Source of the DNA: Hevea brasiliensis | Lineage: Eukaryota; Streptophyta; Magnoliopsida; Malpighiales; Euphorbiaceae | Length of the DNA: 64,000 nucleotides | Direction of reading: 5' to 3' | Assembly (NCBI RefSeq): GCF_030052815.1 | Contig: NC_079502.1 | Span: 36,758,050-36,822,049 of the forward strand | Part shown: positions 44,401 through 54,801 of the stretch, piece after piece | Layout of the letters: every line of letters starts with the position of its first letter | Numbering within the stretch: position 1 is the stretch's first letter | The notes under the pieces: model-generated | The model's database searches: none | Told to the model about the DNA's origin: nothing | Seen by the model: the letters and a program-made list of their open reading frames with translations, nothing else | Program-made: the position numbers and the translations under genes

Positions 44401-45527
44401 ATGGCCCTTGCGAAAGATTCATTATTGTGATGATACTGTGCACGATGATTCGACCTCCCCGACCATAGGGAGTTAGAATCCGATTCGACCTCCCCGACCA
44501 TAGGGAGTTAGAATCACCCCGAAGATGGCCCTTTCGGATTAGTCTTGCATAGTTAGTGAGATAAAGAATGGCTTTTGAGATAAAGAATGATTTTTGAGAT
44601 ACAGCATGGTTTTTGAGATACAACATGATTTTTGAGACAGAATGTTTTTGAACAGTAAAGAATTATGATTTCAGTTATGATTTATGTGTAATTGATTTTG
44701 TTGGAACTACCTTAAATGGTTAGTCATGATTTGATAAATTGAATTTCGTGATCAAAGTCATTTTATACAAATGATTTACATTAATGGCAATGAATATTTT
44801 GAGTTTTGGAATTTGATGAGTATTCAGATTTCCAAATTATTTACTGTAAATTTTGTCAATGTATATTGTATTATGTTTTAAATTATAGTTGTGCACCACT
44901 GAGTTTACCACTCAGCGATAGCTTTGTATGCTGTCGCAGGTAAGAAGAGCATAGAGCAGTGAGTAAGTTTCTTTGAAGACACTTTCAGATCAGCTCCAGG
45001 TATATTATAGGTATACCCATGTACATAGGTTTTGATGTATTCATGTAATAATATGTATGTAAATTATTTGAGCAGTTGTATAAAAACTCTTGTAAAATAT
45101 TTGTATGTAATTAAATGTAAATTATTGTAAATGTAAGTTTGGGATTTCATTTATCTGAATAGTTTTGTAATATTAATTTTGAGTCTTGTAATCAATGAAA
45201 TGTTTCTTTTATGAGGAGATTGATTTGATTAATGAGATTTGAATTATAAGTGGAAATGAAGTTATTGAAGTTGTATTTGAGAAAACATATTGAGGGCATT
45301 TTCTTTTGCAGGATTGAAGAATTGTTTTCTCAAAATACAGCTGGCACTTTGCCGAAATTTAAAAAAATTTTTATAACACCAGATTTTAATCGATGATTTA
45401 AATTTCACAAAAATTGTTTTTAAAATCCCTTGTACTATATCTAATGAGTTATCGGTAGGCGAAGTACGTAATTCATTAGGTGTACTACGGGATCATGTTA
45501 CATCTTACGGGGGAGTAGGGTGTGACA
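41500..45527 (+). mobile_element. 4,028-bp family-A solo LTR, copy 1
   Basis: Starts TGTAACACCCC and ends GGTGTGACA, flanked by the 5-bp TSD gatat, with no internal gag, pol, PBS or PPT between. It is therefore a solo LTR left by recombination between the two LTRs of one element. Plus orientation, inserted antisense to the A-2 RT gene. It is the only complete family-A LTR here and shows that the family's LTRs are about 4 kb. It contains a duplicated ~32-bp GC-richer unit ('gattcgacctccccgacc', 44444-44513) and a ~20-bp repeat 'tttttgagatacagcatgg' (44558-44640). ORFs inside it (41458-41715, 42631-42873, 44399-44626) are not conserved across the family. Confidence 0.93.
44444..44640. repeat. 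Minisatellites inside solo LTR, copy 1
   Basis: Two direct copies of a ~32-bp unit 'gattcgacctccccgacc...gggagttagaatc' (44444-44513) and four copies of a ~20-bp unit 'gagataaagaatg(g)cttttt' or 'gagatacagcatggtttttt'-like (44558-44640). Copy 2 carries five of the latter (57848-57955). Confidence 0.8.
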
Positions 45528-46140
45528 GATATATGGTTTGAAGATAGTGTTCATTAGATCTATAAAAGCAGTTGGAGCATTAGTTAACCCGAATGGCATT
45601 ACCAGAAACTCATAGTGACCATATCGAGTTTTGAAAGCAGTTTTTGGAATACTCTGCTCTTGCACCTTCAACTGATAAGAACTAGATCGCAAATCAATTT
45701 TGGAGAACACAGCTGCACCCTTCAACTAATCAAACAGATCATCAATGCAAGGCAGTGGATATATGTTCTTTATTGTCACCTTATTCAACTGCCGGTAGTC
45801 AATACATAAGCGGAGAGAGCCATCTTTCTTCTTAACAAACAATACTGGTGCTCCCCAAGGTGACACACTAGGGCGGATGAATCCTTTTTCAAGTAGTTCT
45901 TGCAACTGTACTTTTAACTCCTTCAACTCTGCTGGTGCCATTCTGTATGGTGTTATGGAGATTGGATCCATACCAGGCATAACATTAATCCCAAATTGCA
46001 CTTCTTTTTCTGGAGGTAATCCTGGCAATTCATCAGGAAACACATATGGAAAGTCACATACTGTAGGGATGTCACTCAATGCTGGGCTCCCCACATGGGT
46101 GTCTACCACGTGTGCCAAGTATGCTTCACACCCCCTTTTT
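45528..46140 (-). pseudogene. A-2 RT N-terminal part, copy 1
   Basis: 45726-46145 reads '[19 protein letters not shown]', '[19 protein letters not shown]' and '[19 protein letters not shown]' up to 'DDLFD', then TAG where A-1 has Gln (CAG). 45498-45725 reads '[19 protein letters not shown]', '[17 protein letters not shown]' and '[14 protein letters not shown]', ending at the solo LTR. It joins 41202-41499 once the solo LTR is removed. The right end at about 46138 is the tandem-duplication junction. Confidence 0.9.
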
Positions 46141-46521
46141 ATCATTTTCTCGATTTCCTATTTTTCTTTGTACTAATTAATTAATTTTTCTTTGATATTT
46201 CTAATGATATTTATACTTTAATAGGTCTTTATTTATGTCTCAAAAATATTTTACAGGGTTCCCCGCAGTCCAGGGCTAGTCAACGGTCCATGCCGCAACT
46301 TCACGGTGCGGTCACCCATCGCTAGGGTTCTCGGCTCGTTTAACTTGGTTATATTTCATTTCTATTATTTTTCCTTTGTTTTTCTTGTATTTTCTTTTCT
46401 TGTATTTTGTTATTTTATGTCTCCTCATCCATATCTAAGTGTAGTTCTAGGCATCCTAGCTGTTCGGACAGACACTGTCACCAGAACAGTAGAACACACT
46501 ACCGAACATAGGGGTGTTGCA
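46141..46521 (-). repeat. Truncated A-1 LTR start, copy 2
   Basis: Equivalent to 32841-33221. The terminus reads ggggtgttgca (terminal TGTAACA changed to TGCAACA on the minus strand), and the palindrome is altered to ctgttcggacag. The rest of the LTR is absent because the duplication breakpoint lies here. Confidence 0.9.
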
Positions 46522-47775
46522 CCTGCATTCTTTAGCCTAAAGGGCATCACCTGGTAGCAAAAGACTCGCCGCTGAGTGATAAAGGAAGTCTTTTCTTTGT
46601 CGTCTTTGTCCATCAAAATCTAATTATACCCTGAGGCTCCATCTATACATGAACATCTCCCCAATCCTGCATCATTGTCCACTGGCACATCCATATGTGG
46701 GAGAGGAAAATCATCTTTCAAACTTGCCTTATTAAGGTCCCTGTAGTCAACATATACCCTTACCTTATCATCCTTCTTCATTACGGGGACAACATTAGCT
46801 ATCCATTCAGGGTATTTTACCACTTCTACGAATCTAGCATCATATTGCTTTTTAACTTCATCCCTGACCTTGAGGAGTGTTTTAGGGTTCATTCTCCTTA
46901 ATTTTTTTTCAACTGGGACTATCCCAGGAATTAAGGGAATTCTATGTGTGACTATTTGGGGATACAGTCCCGGCATATCATCGTAACCCCAAGCGAATAC
47001 GTTAATGAATTACTTTAGTAATTGAATCATGTTCTTTAATTCTCCGTTATTCACTATTTTGAGTTCCTTTTTATTTTCCTTTATCCCCAAATTTAAGGCA
47101 CTCATTTCATCTCCACAGGGTACCAGAGTGGGTTTATTTACTTCCGCCTACTCTTTCATAGACTCTTATTTGGAATCACTTGTGTCAATGGTGATTATGG
47201 GACTCTCAAAGTTAACACGAGGAATTTCAAAGTTGATTGGATTATTATGGTTGGGTTGGTCAATGATCCTAAAGAAATGAAAATGAAGTATATTAAAGAA
47301 TATATTTTAACAATGAACTTTTAAAAGAAAATATTAGACATAGAGCTTGGGAAAGTTCACTATGAATTTGTTAATCGTTTAATCATAAGAAAAGGTCCAT
47401 TTACAGAATCGCAATTAACACCATAGATGGAGTAATCAAGTGTTGGTAACAAAATATACTTTACTCAAAATAAAGCATAGGGATATCCTCAGCTTCCTAA
47501 TTATCAAGCTCTTGCCCCTCAGTGGTTGTTGAGATCAGCACTTCGAACATGGGATTTAGGTGTAGGACATTGATAGATAGCTCTGAGGGAGATTATCCAT
47601 TCTTTTCTTCTATGTTTTCAATGATTGGCCTGGTAAAAACATCTGCAATTTTTAGAACATTTTTCATCATTCCAAGTGATTTGTCAAATCGCTGATCCCT
47701 AAGCATGTTCCTCATCCAGAACCTTCCGTCAGTCAAGGCATCTTCATTGTATCCCAACCCTGAGCAACCACTTCT
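46522..47775 (-). pseudogene. Element B linker and RT N-terminal half, copy 2
   Basis: As 33222-34475: 'MPGLYPQIVTHRIPLIPG' (ancestral Pro and Arg retained where copy 1 has Leu and Lys), 'VRVYVDYRDLNKASLKDDF', the same TAG after 'GASGYN', and 'CYQVMPFRLKNAGAT' at the LTR edge. Truncated before YxDD by the A-1 LTR. The shared TAG predates the duplication. Confidence 0.85.
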
Positions 47776-48630
47776 CTAAGTAGCTGACACGGGTTTGATA
47801 ATTCCTTGCAGGGTAGCACCTAATCCCTTGCCCTCTTCATAGCCATTTCTCAGCATCACTTTTGCAACCATGGCTGCAGCTCCCCCATCTCTCAGGGTAG
47901 TTCCTTGCAATTCCAATGCTTGGAATGAACTCTCTAAGGATCGTTCAGTTGCTTCCACATAAGGAACTGACTAGGGCTTAGTGACTAGCATAGCTTTTTC
48001 TCCTCTCACCGTGATGATTTTGCCATTCATAACATATTTGATCCTCTGGTGCAGAGTTGAGGGCACCGCATTTATTGAATGGATCTAGGGTCTTCCTAAC
48101 AGCTTACTGTATACTGGTTCAATATCCATTACCTGAAATGTAACATTGAAACTACATGCCCCAATTTGAAGTGGCAAGTCAATGTGTCCTAGTACATCTC
48201 TCTTCGTGCCATCAGATGCCCTCACGAACACATCGCTTCGGTGCACCCCAGATGGGTCTACTGGGAGTCTTGCCAGGGTTGCATTAGGTAAGACATTGAG
48301 CACCGAGCCATTGTCAATCAAGACTTTAGCAACCATACATCCTTTACAATTAACTGTCACGTGCAGAGCTTTGGTATACTTTAAGCCAGTCGAGTTTATT
48401 TCATCTTCAGAGAAAGTGACGAAATTGGATGCCCAAATTTGTCCAACTATCTTCTTAAATTACCCCGGTATGATATCGAGGGTTACAAAGGCCTAGTCCA
48501 AAACCCTCAGTAAGGCATGGCGATGCATTCTGAGCTCAATATTAATGACAGTAAGGAGATTCGAGCAGGTGTCTTCTTTAATTATTCGATCACGTTATAC
48601 TTACTCTGCTTTATGATTTACAACAACAGT
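47776..48630 (-). pseudogene. Element B protease and G-patch-like segment, copy 2
   Basis: As 34476-35330. The protease open piece is 48085-48360 with active site 'VLIDNGSVLNVLP' (Asp-Asn-Gly-Ser kept, Ala to Val beside it). The G-patch-like piece is 47776-47958 ('MVAKVMLRNGYEEGKGLG'). Upstream stops as in copy 1. Confidence 0.82.
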
Positions 48631-51040
48631 TCATCTTCCTGTTTCTTTTCATTAGACTCTCATTTCTCTACCACTTTCCCTCCCTTTTCTACACTCATGG
48701 GTGACTCTTCTGCCTCTACTTTCCCTTTAATTTTCTTTTCATCAGTGCCATATTACCTCCCACTTCTAGTAATAAATTCTACTTCTTGATCTGGTAGGGG
48801 TGAGTCATTTGTTAGGATAGGTTTTGGTGTGAAATGGAGAGCAGTATCATTAGAGGGGCCTGTATAGGTCATTTTGAAGTGAGCATGGGGGCTGAAACAT
48901 GGTTTAGGGGTGGTGATGGGTTGAGTGTAGGTATGGTTGAGGGTAGGAGTAGAAGTGTTGCTAGATGCACTTTGTGTAAACCCTTAGAAATTATAATTCC
49001 AAGGTATAGCATGAGTATTAGTAACTAGCAGTTATGGTGGGGTTTGTATAACTGTCAGGGGTAGTACTGGCGGTGTTGGTGTGGTAGGTGCAGAAAAAAC
49101 CATTCTTAGGGTAGAACTTGAGGTGTTTTCACCAATTTTGGCTATATTTACTTCATCTCTTATTTTTGACTTTCGCCGACACCTCAAGATTCTGAGTGAT
49201 AGCATTCTTAGAATTTCTTCCTTGAATTCACTACAGTTTTCTAGCCCATGGTTAACTACCCCATTGTGGTAGGGACATACTGAACCGGGCTGGTCATATT
49301 CAGAATTGGATCCTTGTGGGCTTATATACCCCTCTCATACTGCCATGATGAAAATTTCGTTAAAATATGGGACCAACTGATTCATTTCCAAACTCAAATT
49401 CTCATTGACGGGCTCTGCCATGTTTATGCCATTCTCCTTCCCTGAGTCGTGATTAGGCAGTGGGTTTGAAGTCACGTTAGGAGCAGAACCATTTCCTTCG
49501 ATTCTTAACCACCCATTCCTAATCAAGAACTGCACCCTTCCCCAAAGTGCTCTGCAGTTATTAGTTGAATGTCCCACAACCCCATCATGATATTCGCACC
49601 TAGTGTTGGCAACGTACCACCTTGGACATGGCGGCTAGACGGGGTCTAGTGCGATGGGTACAATTTGATTGATGCTCAGTAAGTAACGGTAGATTTCACT
49701 AAGTGGGAGAGGTAGTGGTAGGTTAGGATTCCTTGATGGTCTTAGGCCAGGTTGAGGAGCAGGTGGTCTGAATGGAGCAAGTTGGACAGGTGGTCTAGGA
49801 TTATAAATAGCTTGGGGTGGATATTGTGGGCAAGGATGAGGATAATTTGGGAATGGGGGAGGAACGTTTGCCACCACTGGGCTTTGGACCAGAGGGTATG
49901 GGCAAAATTATTTTGGGGTGATGAGTGAGTTTACTTAGAAATGGAGTGTACATCCCCTTCTCCTTTTTTCCCAAAGTTAGTAGTCTTTTTCGAAGAGCTT
50001 TCCCCTGCCACTTCCTATAACCTCCCCAACCTGTGATTTGCTTCAGTCCTTTCCCCCATCTGAATGATATCAGAAAAGCTATTGGACATATTCCCAGTCA
50101 TCAAGTTGAAATACGAGGCCTTCAGGGTCTTAATGAACAAAGAGCAAAGTTCATTGTCTGTCACAAGAGGATAAACCTCAGCTGCCTTTTCTCTCCATCT
50201 CTAGGAATACTCCTTAAAGCTCTCCCTTTCTTTCTGCACCAGGTTTTGGAGGTCTCTCCGTGTGGGGGCGTCATCACAATTGAATTTATATTGCTTGAGG
50301 AAAGCATTTGCCAAATCCTTTCAGGAGTGTAATTTACTCCTACCTAATTGTATGCACCAATGCAAGGCTGCTCCTGAGAGACTTTCATGAAAGAAATATA
50401 CTAAGAGTTTGTCATCTTTCATAAAAGCGAACATCTTGGCTATGTAGGTGGCCAAGTGGATGCAAGGGTCAGAGTTTTTGCTGTACTTATCGAATTCCGG
50501 GACTTTGAATTTTGGTGGTACCACTACATTTGGTACTAATCTTAGTGAAGACACATCAACCGAGCCATACATATTCAACCCTTCAATAGCTCTCAGTTTT
50601 TCCTCTAGAGTAGACAATTTCTCATTCTCTTTCTCTATATTTTCTCCCCCTGCTGCATAAACTATTCCCCAAGTTGGAAGATTAGTTATAGTGTAAACTG
50701 GAGGGATTGGTGCTGAAGGATGAAATTCTGCATTTGGGACAGTCTAATGGTAGGAGACAGGTAATTCATTGCTTGGGAATGTTGGATTGAAGGTGATTGT
50801 TGGGATAGGGATGGGAGTTTAGAAGGTGAAAGAAGTTGAGGCTTGATCGTGAAGCTTTTGGGCATGTGAATCAGTTGTTGATGTAAGTAGGGAAATTATT
50901 GGTAGATTTGGTTCTAGTGCTGGTCAAGTGGTTTCTTTGCTTTGGGATATTTCTCTCATCATTTTCATTAGCTCTGATATCTATTCCCTTAATTCTAAAA
51001 CTTGTCCTTGCAAGTTTTGTACTTGTTCTTGCTCTTCCAT
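48631..51040 (-). pseudogene. Element B gag, copy 2
   Basis: As 35331-37740, start ATG 51040-51038. Capsid piece 50321-50617 ('MSTLEEKLRAIEGLNMYGS', 'PNVVVPPKFKVPEFDKY'), Pro-rich piece 49635-49877, first knuckle piece 49335-49577 with Arg to Trp after the last knuckle Cys ('CRALWGRVQF'). Same stops as copy 1 in most places. Shadows on the plus strand (48182-49272, 50448-51087) are not genes. Confidence 0.82.
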
Positions 51041-51436
51041 TGTCCTCTTTGTTCGAGATCCTGTTAAGTAAACTCTTCTTGGTATAACTGGTTGCTCAAT
51101 TGGATTTTCTTTGTTGGGAGCAATATTGGTATCCTATTGAGAAAATATATAATCAGTTTTATTTCTTAAAATAATTTTATCGCGACTAACATCCTGACTG
51201 ATTAAAGGATACTGCGGCAAGTAATTGCCAAAATGGTGTCTGCCGAGGGTGAATCACGTCAATTTTTATAATGGCATCATTCGATAGTCCAACTGTGAAT
51301 GATGGGGCATATGCATGGCTATAATACTCGCATAGCTCTAATGAGGATGAATCCCATGGGAGTTAAACTATTCATTCATAAATTTTAAGGTCCCAAAACA
51401 CGATTCTATTATTCATAAAGCATATATAGTGCTGTA

Positions 51437-53352
51437 CTATTGCTTAGGCTCAGGAAGGCTCCTTAAAATACAATGACATCTTTTGAGGTACTCATTTAAT
51501 CTTACTTCTTGTTTTTCAGGATTGAATGTCTTCAAAGCATATTCGGATTCTGGCAGCAGCTCTTGTTTTCCTTGTGATATCATCTTTTCTAACCGGTCAA
51601 CATTTCCTCACAGTTCTTGATAGAGGGTGGCCTGTCTGTCCTTTTTTTTTTTCTTTTTTTGGCACATTCCTTCGAGATATTGTTGATTAGTTGTGTCTGA
51701 TCCTTAAGCTCAAGCTTTCTCCTTTTGTTCTCTTGTTTATATTCTTCCACCAGTATCTCATGATATTCCAATTTTTCCCGTAACTTGCCATTTTGTATCC
51801 TTGCCACTTTTACCGTGCTTTGGAGCAAGGCTTTCTCTTTTTCCCGCTGGATTTTCTATCCTTCATATTCTGCCTCCCCTGCTGTCATTCCTTCTCTAAG
51901 CATTTTTACCTCATTTTTCAGAATTTGCTATTAACTTTTAAATTTTTTTATGCGTTCCTTCAGTTGCTGGATCTCAGTAGTTGAACTCTGGACAGGACTA
52001 ACCAATCCGGTACTAACTTCTTCTGAGCGGACTTCTTGATGAGATATGCTACCCTCAGACCCTATCAGTTTGGAGACTTGATACCCCTTGCCCCTCCTAT
52101 TCCTCCATAGGAGATACTTTTCTATTGTACTTGGCCCTTTAGGTGACCGTTCCCTTAAGATTACCTTTTCCCAGGATTTGCGCAAGGTTTTTAGTTCATC
52201 CTCTCTACCGGGTTCATAACAGAAATGAGTTCGATGGAACCCTTTAATAGTGGGAATGAATTGAGTCGAGCCGAATTGCCTCATTACCATAGCTGGGATG
52301 TAACTCGTGTGTCCGGTCAGCCCTACCAAAGGTACAAAATGATAATCTCCTGTACTAATCAAGATGGGTTGGCCCATAGTCCACAACTTCCTCTAGCAAT
52401 AACTATGACTATTAAAGCTTAGAATCTACTCTTGCCATTGTTGTTCATTCTTTTGACTTATTGCTAACTTTGCCATCTTTTCAATGATAGGCTAATCAGA
52501 GTACCAGGTTAAACCTTTAGTTTCCAGTGGACAGACATGGCTGAGGATCCAAAGATATAGCAACTGGAAGCAACATTTAATGACTCCCCTACCCTATTAC
52601 TGATAATATGTCAGAGTCAAAAAGGTTTTAGCGAGGACGGCAGGTATTGGATTGATATTCTGTTTCTCTACTACCCAAAAAACTTATGTGATGTTATGAG
52701 TCACAATTTCCAGAGGTCCGGGGAACAAGACCAGTCCATAAATTCCCAGAGATAGTGCTGACAAAGCCTTGTCCCATTTCTTACCCTGAATATGCTGGTC
52801 CAAATCTTTCTTAATGCAAGTCCAAAGCTACCCGTGTGAGTTTCCCTTAATGGTTTCTTTTACTTTTGCTTCTTCTGCCAGGACTCCTATTACGTGCACG
52901 AACCATTTCCATGTCTGTCTATGATCAAGATGGAGATAAATGCGATTTTGAGCTACATAAAGGATCTTCAGCAGTGCCTGATACTCCTCTACCGTGGGTG
53001 TCGTATCAACATCATTAAAAGAGAATACTCTATAACTAGGATTCCAAGTAGATAACATGGCCTTGAGTATAGGAATTTAAACTCTAACTCGTGTCAAAGA
53101 AACAATCTTCCCATACTTTTCCTCGAACTTTGCTTGGGCATGATTGGGCAATAATTTCCATCTGTTCAATAAATTATCAAAACCGGCTATTCTGATCTCA
53201 ATCTTACTAGGATCAAATGGAGGCAATGGAAGGGCTTCTGCATCTACTTCATCAGTCTATAAAGATTCCGAGCCATGGATTAATCTGAATCTTTATTGAG
53301 CATTCTGTCTCTGTTTTGAAACCTCTTCGACTGACGGACTCAAAGATGCCAT
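51437..53352 (-). pseudogene. Element B ORF1 (DUF7745-like), copy 2
   Basis: As 38208-40050, start ATG 53352-53350. Pieces are 52828-53058 ('MLSTWNPSYRVFSFNDVDT'), 51931-52386 ('LVGLTGHTSYIPAMVMRQF') and a coiled-coil piece 51589-51828 ('LREKLEYHEILVEEYKQEN') that is open here but interrupted by a stop in copy 1. The C-terminus reads through the position of the copy-1 TAA (CAA here) to a TAG at 51437-51439. The function of this family is unknown; I recognise it only from its position and the WNPSYR/PTVEEY motif. Confidence 0.75.
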
Positions 53353-54192
53353 TTTAAAGTTTTCCTTACCCTCTATAAACACCAATTTATAATACCTATA
53401 AAGAAAATAAGTTAGTAAAATAGATTCAGGTAATATTGAATTATACTGCTAGGGCGATAATATTTGTACACCTATCAAAGTAAGAAGGCATGTAGATTAT
53501 CTTAACAACATAATTCGAAATTACCTACACATTATGAAAGGGAAACCAAAAGGTAAAAGATAGAGTGGAGTAAGAATAATTATATCCCTTTTGTCCTGAA
53601 ACAAGGAAGCAGTAACACTGAGCAAGTACTAGCTAATTGGAAGGTTCTTCTCTTAAGGGTGGCATACTATGGTCTTTGACTAATGTGATAGTTTTGGCTT
53701 GAGTTCTAACTTTCTAAAGTTCAAAGGTCCCCAAATTTTCCTTACTATAAATAGTAGAGCCTCATTCCATCATTATGATACTAACGGGAAAAATCCATAG
53801 GTATCACAATAAGCGGAATGAGTTCCAATTTGAGCAGAAGCGTTCACAGATACTAATGGGGTAAAACCCATGGGTACCACTACATGACTCCGTCTTACTT
53901 CCAAAAGGGTAGGAAAGCCTGGGCATAGGGTTAAAGTGTGTAAGGACATTGTGTAAGTGATCAGTGTGTGAAGGGACTTATTTACTCTTCCTTATTCAGG
54001 GGAGTTTAAATGAGGATTACTACAATAAATCAAATAATTAAAACAAACAAAACGGTTAGAAAGAATAGTAAAAATCAAAATATTAAGACTTTTGATTTCA
54101 TAAGTTAAGCCCCATAATTATCGATTTTAATTTATAAGAGCACAGGATTAAATTTTCTTTTTGGACTTTTAAACCAAGTTTTTTTTGGGTAG
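53353..54192 (-). other. Element B leader, copy 2
   Basis: Counterpart of 40051-40890. No ORF or RNA gene seen. Confidence 0.6.
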
Positions 54193-54211
54193 TCCCCAGT
54201 GGAGTCGCCAA
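54193..54211 (-). other. Element B primer-binding site, copy 2
   Basis: Identical to 40891-40909 (minus strand TTGGCGACTCCACTGGGGA). Confidence 0.75.
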
Positions 54212-54503
54212 GCTATCGCAAGGGTTTTGTGGTTGCCGGATGATTCTCACTGAAATGGAAAAAGTGAGGAGTCACCACTTTAATTTAAAGGGAAATTAAA
54301 GAAAACCATTTGTAAAAATAAAAATTTATAAAACCACTTCTAAAATAGAGATTCTAGGTTCGGGGTTCGCGTACGTGTGGGGAAGGTATTCGGCACCCCA
54401 CCTCGTCCCTAATGAGGGCAAGCAGATTTAACAATGTGCTCTTTATAATTTAAGATAGATAATTTTGGGGTTAGTATTATGATGTTGGTCTCTGTTTTTG
54501 ATG
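54212..54503 (-). repeat. Element B 5' LTR fragment, copy 2
   Basis: Counterpart of 40910-41201, ending at the same junction with A-2 pol, so the B/A-2 junction predates the duplication. Confidence 0.7.
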
Positions 54504-54801
54504 AATTGACGGTAATATACAGCTAAACCTAGAAAACTGTGAATTTTTATGATATTCCTAGGCGGCTTCTAATTAAGGATAGCTTCTACCTTGCTGGAGT
54601 CTACCTTGATCCCTTCTGCTGACACAACATGTCCTATGAAAGAGATTTCTTTCAGCCAAAATTCACATTTCTACAATTTAGCGTATAGTTGTTTCTCCCT
54701 TAAGGTCTGTAGTACAATCCGCAGATGTTTTTCATGCTCCTTTGCGTTCCTCGAATATATCAAAATATCATCAATAAAGACCACCACAAATTGGTCAATA
54801 T
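54504..54801 (-). pseudogene. A-2 RT C-terminal fragment, copy 2
   Basis: As 41202-41499 ('[10 protein letters not shown]' region). Interrupted by the solo LTR after aatat (54797-54801), where copy 1 has gatat. Confidence 0.88.

Larger units (their letters stand above)
32838..46140. repeat. 13.3-kb tandem duplication, copy 1
   Basis: Collinear with 46141-59450 at an offset of 13,300 to 13,315 bases, with scattered substitutions and a few small indels. It contains the last ~380 bp of the A-1 LTR, element B, and the A-2 pol fragment with its solo LTR. At its right end the A-2 RT sequence (about 46138) switches directly to the LTR sequence that starts copy 2. Confidence 0.93.
46522..54503 (-). 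mobile_element. Element B copy 2 (duplicated Tat/Ogre-like fragment)
   Basis: Same content and order as 33222-41201: RT (46522-47775), protease and G-patch (47776-48630), gag (48631-51040), ORF1 (51437-53352), leader, PBS (54193-54211), LTR fragment (54212-54503). It exists because of the 13.3-kb duplication, not a second transposition, since it carries the same truncations and the same neighbours. Confidence 0.85.

Noticed and set aside
46522..54503. A second independent insertion of element B
   Set aside because: It has identical truncation points and identical flanks (A-1 LTR end, A-2 junction) as 33222-41201, so it was copied by the tandem duplication.
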